In this document: positions 9,401 through 16,779 of the stretch, piece after piece
Layout of the letters: every line of letters begins with the position of its first letter
Numbering within the stretch: the first letter of the stretch is position 1
Source: JANNGC01 sp043757045
GTDB lineage: Bacteria; Verrucomicrobiota; Verrucomicrobiia; Limisphaerales; SIBH01
Length of the DNA stretch: 41,072 bases
Assembly (NCBI GenBank): GCA_043757045.1
Contig: JAYVQC010000001.1
Location: forward strand, 1 to 41,072
Direction: 5' to 3'
Translations under genes and position numbers: made by a program
Notes under the pieces: model-generated
Databases searched by the model: none
Seen by the model: the letters and a program-made list of their open reading frames with translations, nothing else
What the model was told of the DNA's origin: nothing

Positions 9401-12098
9401 GCGCGCCGTAGTTTTGCGCCGCGCCGGGCGCGGTGACGCCGCCGATGGCGAGCAGTGTGGCGACGAGATTCGTCGTGTTCACGTTGCCGATGTTTTGCAG
9501 CGCGAAATTCATCGTCACCGTTTCGTTCGGGTCCACCGCGTTGTTTGGCGCGACGCAGCTTTCCGCGTTCAGGTTCGCGCCGACGGACGTAATGGCCGGC
9601 CCGTTCGCCGTCACCGCGTTGTAAATGACGAGCGCGAAATCCTGATCGAACGCGGGGAGTTCGCCCGGCACGCCGTCGGAATTGATGCTCGTGCCGCTGA
9701 CCGTGACCGAGAAGCCCCCGGCCACGCCCGCCGGGAGGAAGACGCTCTCGACGTTATTGCGAAAGTCCGCGCTGCCGCCGGTGATGGAGTTCGCGCCGCT
9801 GAACGCGTTGCCCTTGTAAGTGTTCCCGCCCACGGTCACGACGAGGTCGAGATTGTTGTTGTAGGCGTTGCCCGTGGTGTTGCCGGGCGCGTCCGTCCAC
9901 GCGAGCGTCACGCGGAACGGCTTCGTCGTGTCGGTGATCACGCCACTGAACGTGCGCGTCTGGCCGCTGGCGGTGAACTTGTCGCCGGGCAATTGATCGC
10001 GCAGCAGCCGCGCCACTCCGTCGAAGGCCATGCCGAGATTCGCCTCGCCCAGGCCCTGGTTGTTGGACGGCAGCGTGTCGTTCGCGCTCACACCGTTCAT
10101 GTAGCGCGCGGAGTTCAGGAGAAAGGCTTTCGTCATCGCCGCGCTCGGCGTGGTCAGCGCGTGGTTGATGAAGTTCTGGCGAATCAGCGCGCACGCACCC
10201 GCCATGGCCGGGGTCGAGTGACTCGTGCCGGACGACGTGGTGAAGAACTGCTGGCCGAGCGGGAAGAAATTATTCGTGCTGCCCGCCGTGCCGCCGCCGG
10301 GCAAGGCGCACACGCCCGTGCCGTTGAAGCACGCGAGGGCCGCGCCGTTGCCGTTCGTGCTCGTGCTCGACTGGGCCACGCCGCCGGTGACGTGCGTGCC
10401 GGGCGCGACGATGTCCGGCTTCTTGCGCCCGTCGCGGCAGGGGCCGCGGCTGGAGAAACTCGCGATATCGTCCGCGCTGTTCGCCTCGGTGTCCGGCGTG
10501 GTGCAACCATCGTTGCCCGCCGTGTTGTTGCCGCCGTTCGAGGTGGTGTGCGGATGCACGTTCTCCGCCGCGCCGACGCAGATGATGTTCTTGGCCGTGC
10601 CGGGCGAGCCGACGGTTCCGCTGGCCGAACCCGCGTTGCCCGCCGCGAAGACGATGATCATCTCCTGGTTGCCCGCGACGTTGGTGAAGGAACTTGCCGA
10701 CTGCGCGTCGCGCACCAAAGCATCGTAGCTCTGCGCGTCCACGTCGTAAGCACCCGCCGTGTTCGCGCCCCAACTGTTCGCGCTCACGCGCGCGCCGTCG
10801 TTGTAGGCCCGGGCCTGGAGATTGAAGTAATTGGGGTTGGTGAAATTGGCCGGATCAAAAATCACGGACGAGCCAACCTTCACGAACGGGCAGACGCCGA
10901 GACCGTAGTGATAACCGAGCGAATCAACGTGCGGAAAACTGCCCCGGTCATTGAAGCCCGCGATGATGTGCGAGTTGAGATTGCCGTGGCCGTCGCAGCC
11001 CGCGCGCGTGCTGCCGGGGTTCGCCGAGCCTTCGAGCCGGCTGTAGGCCACGCGGCTGGCGAGCGTGGGACTGCCCGATTGATACAATCCAAAATGCCCG
11101 GGCGTGGTCGTGCCGTTGTCAATGCCGCTGTCCGATACATCCACGATGAAACCCGAGGCCGTGAACTGGCTCTGCGTGAAACCCTTGCTCGTCAGCCACG
11201 CGAGATAGCCGGGACCGGTCGGCGTGCTCACGGACAAATTTCCCGCGATGATTTGATCCTGCCGCTCATCGAACTTCCGGCGCGCGGCGTACGGCTGGAT
11301 GGAAACAATCTCCGGTCGCGCCGCGATGAAGGCCACGCGGTCGGAGGGCAGTTCCACGATCACGTTCAGATACTTCAACGCCTTGAACTGCTGCCGCACG
11401 GGTGCGGTTTTGTGCGCGTCAATCAGCGCGAGCGTCGTGGCGTTTTCAGCGTCGTCGTCCACCATCTGAATCGCGTAGGTCGTGTTCGCCACCGCGCGCA
11501 GCACGCCTTTCGCGGTCACGGCGCGCGCGTCGGGATGCACCTTGTATTCGTCGGCATACACACCGTCCCATTGGATGTGCGTGGTGTTTGCCGCCAGCGT
11601 CTGGAGCGCGGTCAGGCTCTGGGCACTGGCATAGACCAGGTAGGCGTTGTGCGGCAGATACGTGACCACTTCTGCGCCGGTCAGCGCGATCTGCGCCATC
11701 CACTCCGGGCGCGGCGGGCCGACGAATTGCACGAGATGCAACCGCTGACCGGTGAAGGTGCCGACGACTTTGCGGAGCGCACGCGCCTCGGCCTTCGTGG
11801 TGTCAATGGCCCCGGCGTTCAGTGTGATGATGTTGAACTCGTCGCGCACTTCGGTGGACGACGTTTTCAACAGTGCGGGCTCAACCGCGTCCGTTTCGTA
11901 AAGCTGATAGCTGCCGTAGTCCACCAACAGCCGCCCGCCGTTCGACACGATGCGCGCGGCCACCGCCGGGTCCGTCACTTGAAGTTTGTGCGCCTTCGGC
12001 ACGCGATCCGCCGCGAGAGCATTCACGAGCGCGACAAAAAAGATCGCCGACCAAATAAGGGTCTGGCGCATGAGCGGCGCACGGTTTGGGTTTTTCAT
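6453..12098 (-). CDS. Very large secreted S8-family serine protease with Ig-like, lamin-tail and DUF11-like domains
   Basis: A predicted extracellular subtilisin-type protease of 1,881 residues. ATG 12098 is chosen because a GGAGGT lies 10 nt upstream and a signal peptide follows directly (hydrophobic TLIWSAIFFVALVNALAA, residues 13-30). Residues about 31-290 look like a propeptide. The catalytic triad is Asp323 (VSDSG), His371 (DGHGNLNSHIIAG) and Ser626 (SSGTSHSTP), with oxyanion Asn488 (FAAGNAG). The His motif is two residues longer than the usual HGTHVAG. A P-domain-like beta region follows (about 660-760). Next come two Ig-like repeats (about 1134-1305), a lamin-tail domain (about 1308-1450), a DUF11-like repeat (from about 1486) and a C-terminal sorting- or adhesion-like tail ending FFRARVAP. 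It is transcribed alone. A role in degrading external protein is inferred. Confidence 0.92.
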   Translation of the reverse strand: MKNPNRAPLMRQTLIWSAIFFVALVNALAADRVPKAHKLQVTDPAVAARIVSNGGRLLVDYGSYQLYETDAVEPALLKTSSTEVRDEFNIITLNAGAIDTTKAEARALRKVVGTFTGQRLHLVQFVGPPRPEWMAQIALTGAEVVTYLPHNAYLVYASAQSLTALQTLAANTTHIQWDGVYADEYKVHPDARAVTAKGVLRAVANTTYAIQMVDDDAENATTLALIDAHKTAPVRQQFKALKYLNVIVELPSDRVAFIAARPEIVSIQPYAARRKFDERQDQIIAGNLSVSTPTGPGYLAWLTSKGFTQSQFTASGFIVDVSDSGIDNGTTTPGHFGLYQSGSPTLASRVAYSRLEGSANPGSTRAGCDGHGNLNSHIIAGFNDRGSFPHVDSLGYHYGLGVCPFVKVGSSVIFDPANFTNPNYFNLQARAYNDGARVSANSWGANTAGAYDVDAQSYDALVRDAQSASSFTNVAGNQEMIIVFAAGNAGSASGTVGSPGTAKNIICVGAAENVHPHTTSNGGNNTAGNDGCTTPDTEANSADDIASFSSRGPCRDGRKKPDIVAPGTHVTGGVAQSSTSTNGNGAALACFNGTGVCALPGGGTAGSTNNFFPLGQQFFTTSSGTSHSTPAMAGACALIRQNFINHALTTPSAAMTKAFLLNSARYMNGVSANDTLPSNNQGLGEANLGMAFDGVARLLRDQLPGDKFTASGQTRTFSGVITDTTKPFRVTLAWTDAPGNTTGNAYNNNLDLVVTVGGNTYKGNAFSGANSITGGSADFRNNVESVFLPAGVAGGFSVTVSGTSINSDGVPGELPAFDQDFALVIYNAVTANGPAITSVGANLNAESCVAPNNAVDPNETVTMNFALQNIGNVNTTNLVATLLAIGGVTAPGAAQNYGALLAGGASVMQAFTFTATGACGSNLVATLSLTDGTTNLGVATFTIPLGSLSAIFTQNFDSVTAPAIPLGWTTSAGGSQSSWVTVTTTNDTAPNAVFSPAPAKVGSNQLVSATITLLRGASQLTFRHRHQFESGFDGGVLEIKIGTGAFADVLDAGGTFVNGGYTHTLNAGNPLGARSAWSGTDSIFHTVIVALPSAAAEQNVQFRWRAATDGSVSGGGWWVDSVAVQGTLCCSGSFAPVVTSQPQSQTIALGDPAGFSVSAIGANPLFFQWFLNDAPILDATNHSYNLASATTNDAGNYFAVVTNASGFATSSIASLTIVVAPLITTNPASLTVITGSTAGFSVTVIGAAPLSYQWRLEGTNLPGATAGSYSQSNVQFTDAGSYTVVITNFAGAVTSTPALLTVNTGLASGAVISQIYGGGGNSGATYQNDYVELFNATGGAISLSGWSVQYASASGTSWTVIPLAGSISPGRYYLVQLASGGAAGSVLPTPDATGGANISATDGKLALVTNQVALSGANPLPNSAIFDFVGFGTASAFEGAGAAPAGGNSTAILRAGAGSTDTDHNNADFLTGPPNPRNSAFGAPPFIDLAVLVSHSGNFVQGAPTATYTILVTNIGSLATTGTVSVADVLPAGLTAVSFNGTGWNTVLNTLTATRADALAAGAAFPALTLTVSVASNAPALVTNAVTVSTGGDANTANNTALDITPIAPPGSTSSYTGVLAGWDVSGQTSFGVSPLAPTTNAPNVVVVGLTRGSGVAIGGAAAARGWGGSGFDAASASAAITANDIATFSVGANAGYNLSFSSVSRFDYRRSGSGPPSGVVQVQVGASAFVNIITNNFSSSSGSGASLAAIDLTSIAALQNIGPGTNVTFRIVNFGASSSGGTWYIYDVANTTAPDLAVTGTVTPLVTTLPPAATPVLSFTTVASNQIQFTISGTAGSNYVVDVSTNLPGNWTPAHTGAAPILLTRPATNAQQFFRARVAP

Positions 12099-12251
12099 AA
12101 TCACTGCACCTCCGCATCTGGCTTCTGGAAACGACCAAGAAGAGTTTGCGGTTGGGAAAGGTGGAGTTTGGTCTTCCGCATTCTTCGGAGCGTAGGTCAG
12201 CAAAGGGCGTCGCGAATGTCGAGACACTTTCCGGGTTGGGGCGGACAGCAG

Positions 12252-12405
12252 GCGTATCTGAACACGGTTCTTAAAAAAATGGGCGTGGTAGGGTGCGTCG
12301 CTCCGCGCGCGCCGGGTTGGGCAGCGAAAAGCCTTGAGGAACTTGCTGAAGCCTCACCCGGCGCGCCGCCCACAGCGGCGTCCGACCTGCCCCACCTACA
12401 ACCGC
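12252..12405 (+). repeat. MITE-like intergenic repeat, family A copy 2
   Basis: It begins with TCTGAACACGGTTCTTAA, matching the left end of the copy near 31.08 kb. It contains GGAACTTGCTGAAGCCTCAC, matching the shared core, and GCTCCGCGCGCGCCGGG, shared with copy 1. This element fills most of the 320-base gene-free stretch 12099-12418 between the protease and secretin genes; the remainder is the protease leader with its ribosome binding site. Confidence 0.7.
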
Positions 12406-12418
12406 GCGCCGCCAAAAA

Positions 12419-14713
12419 TCACTTCCCGCGACGTTCGGCCTGCTCGCGTTCTTTGCGCTCCTTTTGCATGAGCTTGCGTTGGTATTCCGCCTCCTCGCGC
12501 TGGGCCTTCGTGATGCCGGGCGAGTTGTCGAGCTGTTCGGCGGCGTGCAGGGCGGCGATTTCCGGCGTGGGCAGCACGGTCGGGCGGATGAGAACCATCA
12601 GCTCCACGCGGCGCGTGCTGTCGCTGCTGCTGCGGAACAACATGCCGAGGCCGGGAATGTCTTTCAGGAACGGCACGCCGCCGTTCGACTTGCTCTTGGT
12701 GGTCGAGATGAAGCCGCCGAGCATGATGGTGTCGCGGTCGTGGACGGCCACGTAGGACTGGGCGTTGCGCTCGATGGTCGAGGGCACGGCGTTGCCGTCA
12801 ATCTGCACGTCGTCGCCGGGTTGCGAGATGTTCTGTGAGATGTCCATGACCACGAGGCCGTCCTGGTTGATGATGGGCATGACGTTCAGGCTGATGCCGA
12901 TGGAAAGCTGCGAATACTGCGAGGAATTGCCGCCGCTGTTGAACCCGTTGTTGTAGGTGCCGGTGATGTACGGCCGCGTCTCGCCGACGAAAATGGTCGC
13001 GGGCTTGGCCGTCGAGGTCACGATGCTCGGACGCGAGAGGACGTTGATGCGCGAATCGTTGGCGGCGGCGGTGAGGGCGAAGTCGAAGTCCTGATTGATC
13101 TTGCCGAAGTAGTTGAAGCCTGCGCCGAGCAGGTTTGACGCGCCGGAAAAGCCGGTGAGGGTCTTGGGGTTCACGAAGCCGGGACCGAAGACGGAGCCGC
13201 CGGCGTAATCGAGGTCGCCCTGGCTCCGGTTGTTCTGCCGCATGCTCACGCCGAGGCTTTTGCCGTCGCCAAGATTGACTTCGAGAATGAGCGCCTCGAT
13301 GCGGACCTGCGGCAGCACCACGTCGAGCTTCGAGATGATGTTGCTGATGACGATGAGGTCGGCGCGTTCGGCAAAGATAAGCAACGCGTTCGAGCGTTCG
13401 TCGGGGATGATCTTGGCGTTGCCGATGAGGACGAAATCGCCGTTCGCGCCGGCGCCGCCCGCCGCGCGATTGACGGCTCCGCTCAGGCGGCCACCAATGC
13501 CGGTGCCGGTGCGGTTGAGCGCGCCGGGGTTCGCTGCACCTGCGCCGATGCCGGCCCCGAGGCTGCCGCTGCGGTTGACGCCGCTGTTGCCGCCATATTG
13601 ACTGCCGACGCCGCCGCGATTCCCACCGCCATATTGGCCGCCCCCGAGTCCGCCGCCGCCACCAAATCCGCCGCCACCACCACCACCGAGACCGCCACCG
13701 CCACCGAGACCGCCGCCACCAAATCCGCCGCCGCCGAAGCCACCGCCTCCCGCGCCTGCACCGCCGCTGATACCCGAGCCGGTTGTCGCACCGAGTCCGC
13801 TGAGCACACCGGCGATTTCACCCGCCGTGGCGTATTTGATCGGAATGACCACGGTCTCGATGGTCACGGGCAGGGCCACGTCCACCTTGGCGAGAATTTC
13901 CAACATGCGCTTCACGTTCTCCGCGTAGTCGCGGATGACGAGCACGGGGCTGCCCTTCACGCCGAGCAGACCCTGCGGCAACTTCGTGTAGGGCTGGAGG
14001 ATGCTCAGGGCGTCCTCGGGTGTGAGATGATTGAGCGTGACGATCTGCGCGATGGGCACGCCCTGCGCGTCCGGCAGCGACTCGTAGGTATTCGTGGAGA
14101 ACGGCGTGGCTTCCGGGCCGATGGCGGCTTGCGGGACAATTTTGAGAAACTTCTCGCCCTGTGGAATGACGGCGATCTGGTTGAGGCCAAGAATGGTGTT
14201 GAGCGCGTTGATGCCTTCCTCGCGGGTCAGGGCGCTCTGGTTCTGAATGGAAATTTTCGTGGTGGTGGGAACCTGCGGCGACTTGAGCAGGGTCTTGCCG
14301 GTCAGCTCCGCGTAGAACTCGAGGAACTGGCCGAGTTCCAGTTCCTGGAACTTGATCATGTTCGCCGGGATCATGTCGTTCGTTTTCATCAGGCCCTTGG
14401 GCACGATGTTCGAGACGCCGGTGTTCGCGCCGCCCGCGCCGATGGCTCCGGCGATGTTCGGGTTCACGCCGGGCGTGCCGGGATTGGCCGGGACGCCGGG
14501 TCCGGCGGGCACGGCGACGTTGCCGGGCGTCGCGCCGGGGACGCGGGGGAAGCGGTTGAAATTTGTGGACGCGCCAAAAACGGACGGCGCATTCGGGCGC
14601 GTCCCGCCGGGCGGCGGCGTGCCTCCCGGCGTGGCGGGGGGTGGAACTTGCGCGTGCGCCAACGTCGCCACGAGGAGCAGCGACCCGATGAGATTCGTCA
14701 CGACGGTTTTCAT
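12419..14713 (-). CDS. gspD: Secretin (GspD/PilQ family) outer-membrane channel with Gly-rich insertion
   Basis: A 764-residue outer-membrane secretin for type II secretion or type IV pilus-like export. ATG 14713 overlaps the preceding gene's stop (ATGA) and begins a signal peptide (residues 1-22, ending AHA-Q). Residues about 24-95 are Pro/Gly-rich linker. N-domains follow (GQFLEFYAELTGKTLL; ALSILQPYTKLPQG; VVIPIKYATAGEIAGVL). Residues about 313-385 are an extreme glycine-rich insertion inside an N-domain. The C-terminal secretin core follows (IEALILEVNL, DSRINVLSRPSIVTS, VGETRPYITG, VPFLKDIPGLGMLFRS, ELMVLIRPTVL), with a charged C-terminal helix. It is the last gene of the gspE-pilM/N-pilO-gspD operon. 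No pilotin or major pseudopilin gene is present here. Confidence 0.93.
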   Translation of the reverse strand: MKTVVTNLIGSLLLVATLAHAQVPPPATPGGTPPPGGTRPNAPSVFGASTNFNRFPRVPGATPGNVAVPAGPGVPANPGTPGVNPNIAGAIGAGGANTGVSNIVPKGLMKTNDMIPANMIKFQELELGQFLEFYAELTGKTLLKSPQVPTTTKISIQNQSALTREEGINALNTILGLNQIAVIPQGEKFLKIVPQAAIGPEATPFSTNTYESLPDAQGVPIAQIVTLNHLTPEDALSILQPYTKLPQGLLGVKGSPVLVIRDYAENVKRMLEILAKVDVALPVTIETVVIPIKYATAGEIAGVLSGLGATTGSGISGGAGAGGGGFGGGGFGGGGLGGGGGLGGGGGGGFGGGGGLGGGQYGGGNRGGVGSQYGGNSGVNRSGSLGAGIGAGAANPGALNRTGTGIGGRLSGAVNRAAGGAGANGDFVLIGNAKIIPDERSNALLIFAERADLIVISNIISKLDVVLPQVRIEALILEVNLGDGKSLGVSMRQNNRSQGDLDYAGGSVFGPGFVNPKTLTGFSGASNLLGAGFNYFGKINQDFDFALTAAANDSRINVLSRPSIVTSTAKPATIFVGETRPYITGTYNNGFNSGGNSSQYSQLSIGISLNVMPIINQDGLVVMDISQNISQPGDDVQIDGNAVPSTIERNAQSYVAVHDRDTIMLGGFISTTKSKSNGGVPFLKDIPGLGMLFRSSSDSTRRVELMVLIRPTVLPTPEIAALHAAEQLDNSPGITKAQREEAEYQRKLMQKERKEREQAERRGK

Positions 14714-15411
14714 TTCTTTGCTGGGGTATTGGTTTTGGCCGGCGCGTTGGTCTTCGCGAACGGAGAGGCGGGCTTGGCCGCAGAAGTTGTTGAAGCAGTG
14801 GCGGGTTTTGCACCCGTCGTCGCGGCGGGCACGGCGGAGCGCGGCGGGGCTTTCTTCGCGTAGCTCGCCACGAGGGTGAGGTTGCCCTGCAACTTGTTGC
14901 GCGGTGGATCGGGGTTGAGCGTCATGCTCCGCACGCGAATGAGCGAGCCGCCGGTCCCGAGGTTGTGCAGGAAATCCACGAGCGCCTTTTCTTCGGCGAC
15001 AAAGTTGATGATGCCGCTCTGCTCCTCGAAGAACTGGTTGGTCTTGCCGCCAATGGAGAGCGCGGTCTGGCGCACGGGATCGTAGCGGTTGACCTGCACG
15101 CCGCTGAGCGCGGCCTGGTTCTGCACGGTGGTGGACATCTTCACGGCCTGTTCCTCGGAAGCGACCGCCGCGCCCTGCGTCTCCAAATCTTTCATCTTCA
15201 ACTGGTAGCCCTTGGTGTTCGCACTCTCGCGCTCGAACTGCGCAATCTGCCCCTCGGCAATGGTGCGGCGGGCCTTGATCTTCCCCCAGTCGCCAAAGCG
15301 CGGCCACACGAAGATGAAGTTCAAAATGATGAACACCACGATGAGCACGACGATGACCAGGCGGCGCTCGTTCGGGCGCAGGTTCAGCTTGTCGAAGAGG
15401 GACTTTTTCAT
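14710..15411 (-). CDS. PilO/GspM-like inner-membrane assembly protein
   Basis: A 233-residue bitopic membrane protein. ATG 15411 overlaps the upstream stop by ATGA, and its own TGA overlaps the secretin start, so translation of the three genes is probably coupled. A short cytoplasmic N-terminus (KKSLFDKLNLRPNERR) precedes one TM helix (about 18-36). A coiled-coil-like periplasmic region (about 40-90) and an alpha-beta domain (about 95-185) follow, ending in an Ala/Pro/Lys-rich disordered tail. Position, topology and the sequence VDFLHNLG fit the PilO/GspM family that links PilN/GspL to the secretin, but similarity is weak. Function is inferred mainly from context. Confidence 0.75.
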   Translation of the reverse strand: MKKSLFDKLNLRPNERRLVIVVLIVVFIILNFIFVWPRFGDWGKIKARRTIAEGQIAQFERESANTKGYQLKMKDLETQGAAVASEEQAVKMSTTVQNQAALSGVQVNRYDPVRQTALSIGGKTNQFFEEQSGIINFVAEEKALVDFLHNLGTGGSLIRVRSMTLNPDPPRNKLQGNLTLVASYAKKAPPRSAVPAATTGAKPATASTTSAAKPASPFAKTNAPAKTNTPAKK

Positions 15412-16778
15412 TCGCCGCCCTCTCCTTTGGTGAGTTCGAGCGCGAGGTTCCACGTCGCGTCCGCCCCGCGTCGCGTCCAAGAGGGCGGGGAGCCGGCCTT
15501 GAAGAGCGGCTGGCCGTCCGAGATGAGCGCATGCAGCTTCTCACTGAACTCGTTGATCTTTGTGGCGGCATCCGCGGGCGCAGTCCCGAAGAGCGAGAGC
15601 GATTTGCCGCGGCTGAAATTGATGCCGTCCACCTGGATGCCTTCGGGAATTTCCGTGGCGATGGCCTTGTAACTTTCGAGCGCGGCGAACTGGAGATTCA
15701 ATTGATCCTGCATCACGCGCACCTGGTCGCGCAGCCGCAGCGCGTTCGTATAACCGGGCGCAAGGTTCCGCGCCTGCTGCTCCGTCTTGCCGACTTGAAA
15801 ATCCATGTATTGCACAAAGGCGAGGTAGAAGAACACCCCGAGGAGATACAACACCGCGATCCCGAAAAGGCTGCGCATCCAGATGCGATCCACGAACTGC
15901 TGCCGGTAGCGCGCCGTGAATTCCGCCGGCACGAGGCCGCTCGGCGCCTTCTCGCGCGTGGCGCGGCGCGCGGTCAGCTTCGCCAGTTCAGCGGAGGGCA
16001 GGGGAGCGACCACTTCCACGCGTTGGTCGGTGCCTTCCTGCATCAATGGCAACCAAGCCGTCGCCGTCTCGCCATCGGCCACGAGGAACCTGCGCGGCGG
16101 GGCAGTGATCCAGCCTTCCAGTTCGCCCGCCCACGCCATCTGTGCGATCTGGTCGCGCAAAAATTGTCCGCGCTCCTCCGCCGGCAGATGCAGCAGCGAG
16201 ACGTTCTGCAACGCGCCGCCATACCACCAGGCCACGACGCAATTGTCCGGGGCCACGCCGAGTCCGGGATAAACCCACACGCCGTTCGCCTCGATCTTCG
16301 TCGCGAGCAACTGATCGAGGAACGGCACTTCGAGGCGGTCGGTGAGGTAGCTTTCGCCTTCCAGCGTGCCGAGAAAATTTTCGATGAGGTTCCGCGCCGC
16401 GATGACGACGATGGCCGTCTGCGCCTGACCTTCGCGCTGCGGCAGCAGCTCGAACGTCCACACGATCTGTGTGACCGGCAGTGGAGAAATTTTCTCCATC
16501 TGCAAATCAATCATCGAAGTGGTTTCCTCGATGTTGTCCGCAGGCGGGAGTTGCAGCACACGCAGGAACGCCTTGTCCGCCGGGAGCCACGCGACGTTCA
16601 GCTTCGGCTGGTAGAGCGTCTGCCAGTCCTTGCTGACGAGCTTGGCCGGGAGCGATTCCGTGGGGAGTTTGTTCTCTTCGCGCGAGAGGCTGGGGCCGTC
16701 GCCACGGATGTTAAACTGCCAGATTCGCTTCTGGTCGCCTGCGAGGTGCAGGACGTTCGCGGAGTTCCAACGTGCCAT
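15408..16778 (-). CDS. PilM/PilN (GspL)-like inner-membrane assembly protein
   Basis: A 456-residue protein that looks like a combined PilM and PilN, as in GspL. An actin-like cytoplasmic part (about 1-295; NVAWLPADKAFLRVLQLPP and MEKISPLPVTQIVWTFELLP are typical of PilM/GspL) is followed by one TM helix (about 303-325) and a periplasmic PilN-like region (about 330-456, with GIQVDGINFSRGKSLSLFG). It would dock the ATPase GspE to the membrane. ATG 16778 lies one base after the stop of gspE, and its own stop overlaps the PilO-like gene. The fused layout resembles type II secretion GspL rather than separate PilM and PilN. Confidence 0.8.
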   Translation of the reverse strand: MARWNSANVLHLAGDQKRIWQFNIRGDGPSLSREENKLPTESLPAKLVSKDWQTLYQPKLNVAWLPADKAFLRVLQLPPADNIEETTSMIDLQMEKISPLPVTQIVWTFELLPQREGQAQTAIVVIAARNLIENFLGTLEGESYLTDRLEVPFLDQLLATKIEANGVWVYPGLGVAPDNCVVAWWYGGALQNVSLLHLPAEERGQFLRDQIAQMAWAGELEGWITAPPRRFLVADGETATAWLPLMQEGTDQRVEVVAPLPSAELAKLTARRATREKAPSGLVPAEFTARYRQQFVDRIWMRSLFGIAVLYLLGVFFYLAFVQYMDFQVGKTEQQARNLAPGYTNALRLRDQVRVMQDQLNLQFAALESYKAIATEIPEGIQVDGINFSRGKSLSLFGTAPADAATKINEFSEKLHALISDGQPLFKAGSPPSWTRRGADATWNLALELTKGEGGE

Positions 16779-16779
16779 A

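Noticed and set aside
8340..12755. A long open frame on the + strand opposite the protease gene
   Set aside because: It is Arg/Ala/His-rich with no recognisable motif and lies fully antisense to a gene with clear catalytic and signal features; the open frame follows from GC-biased codons on the other strand.
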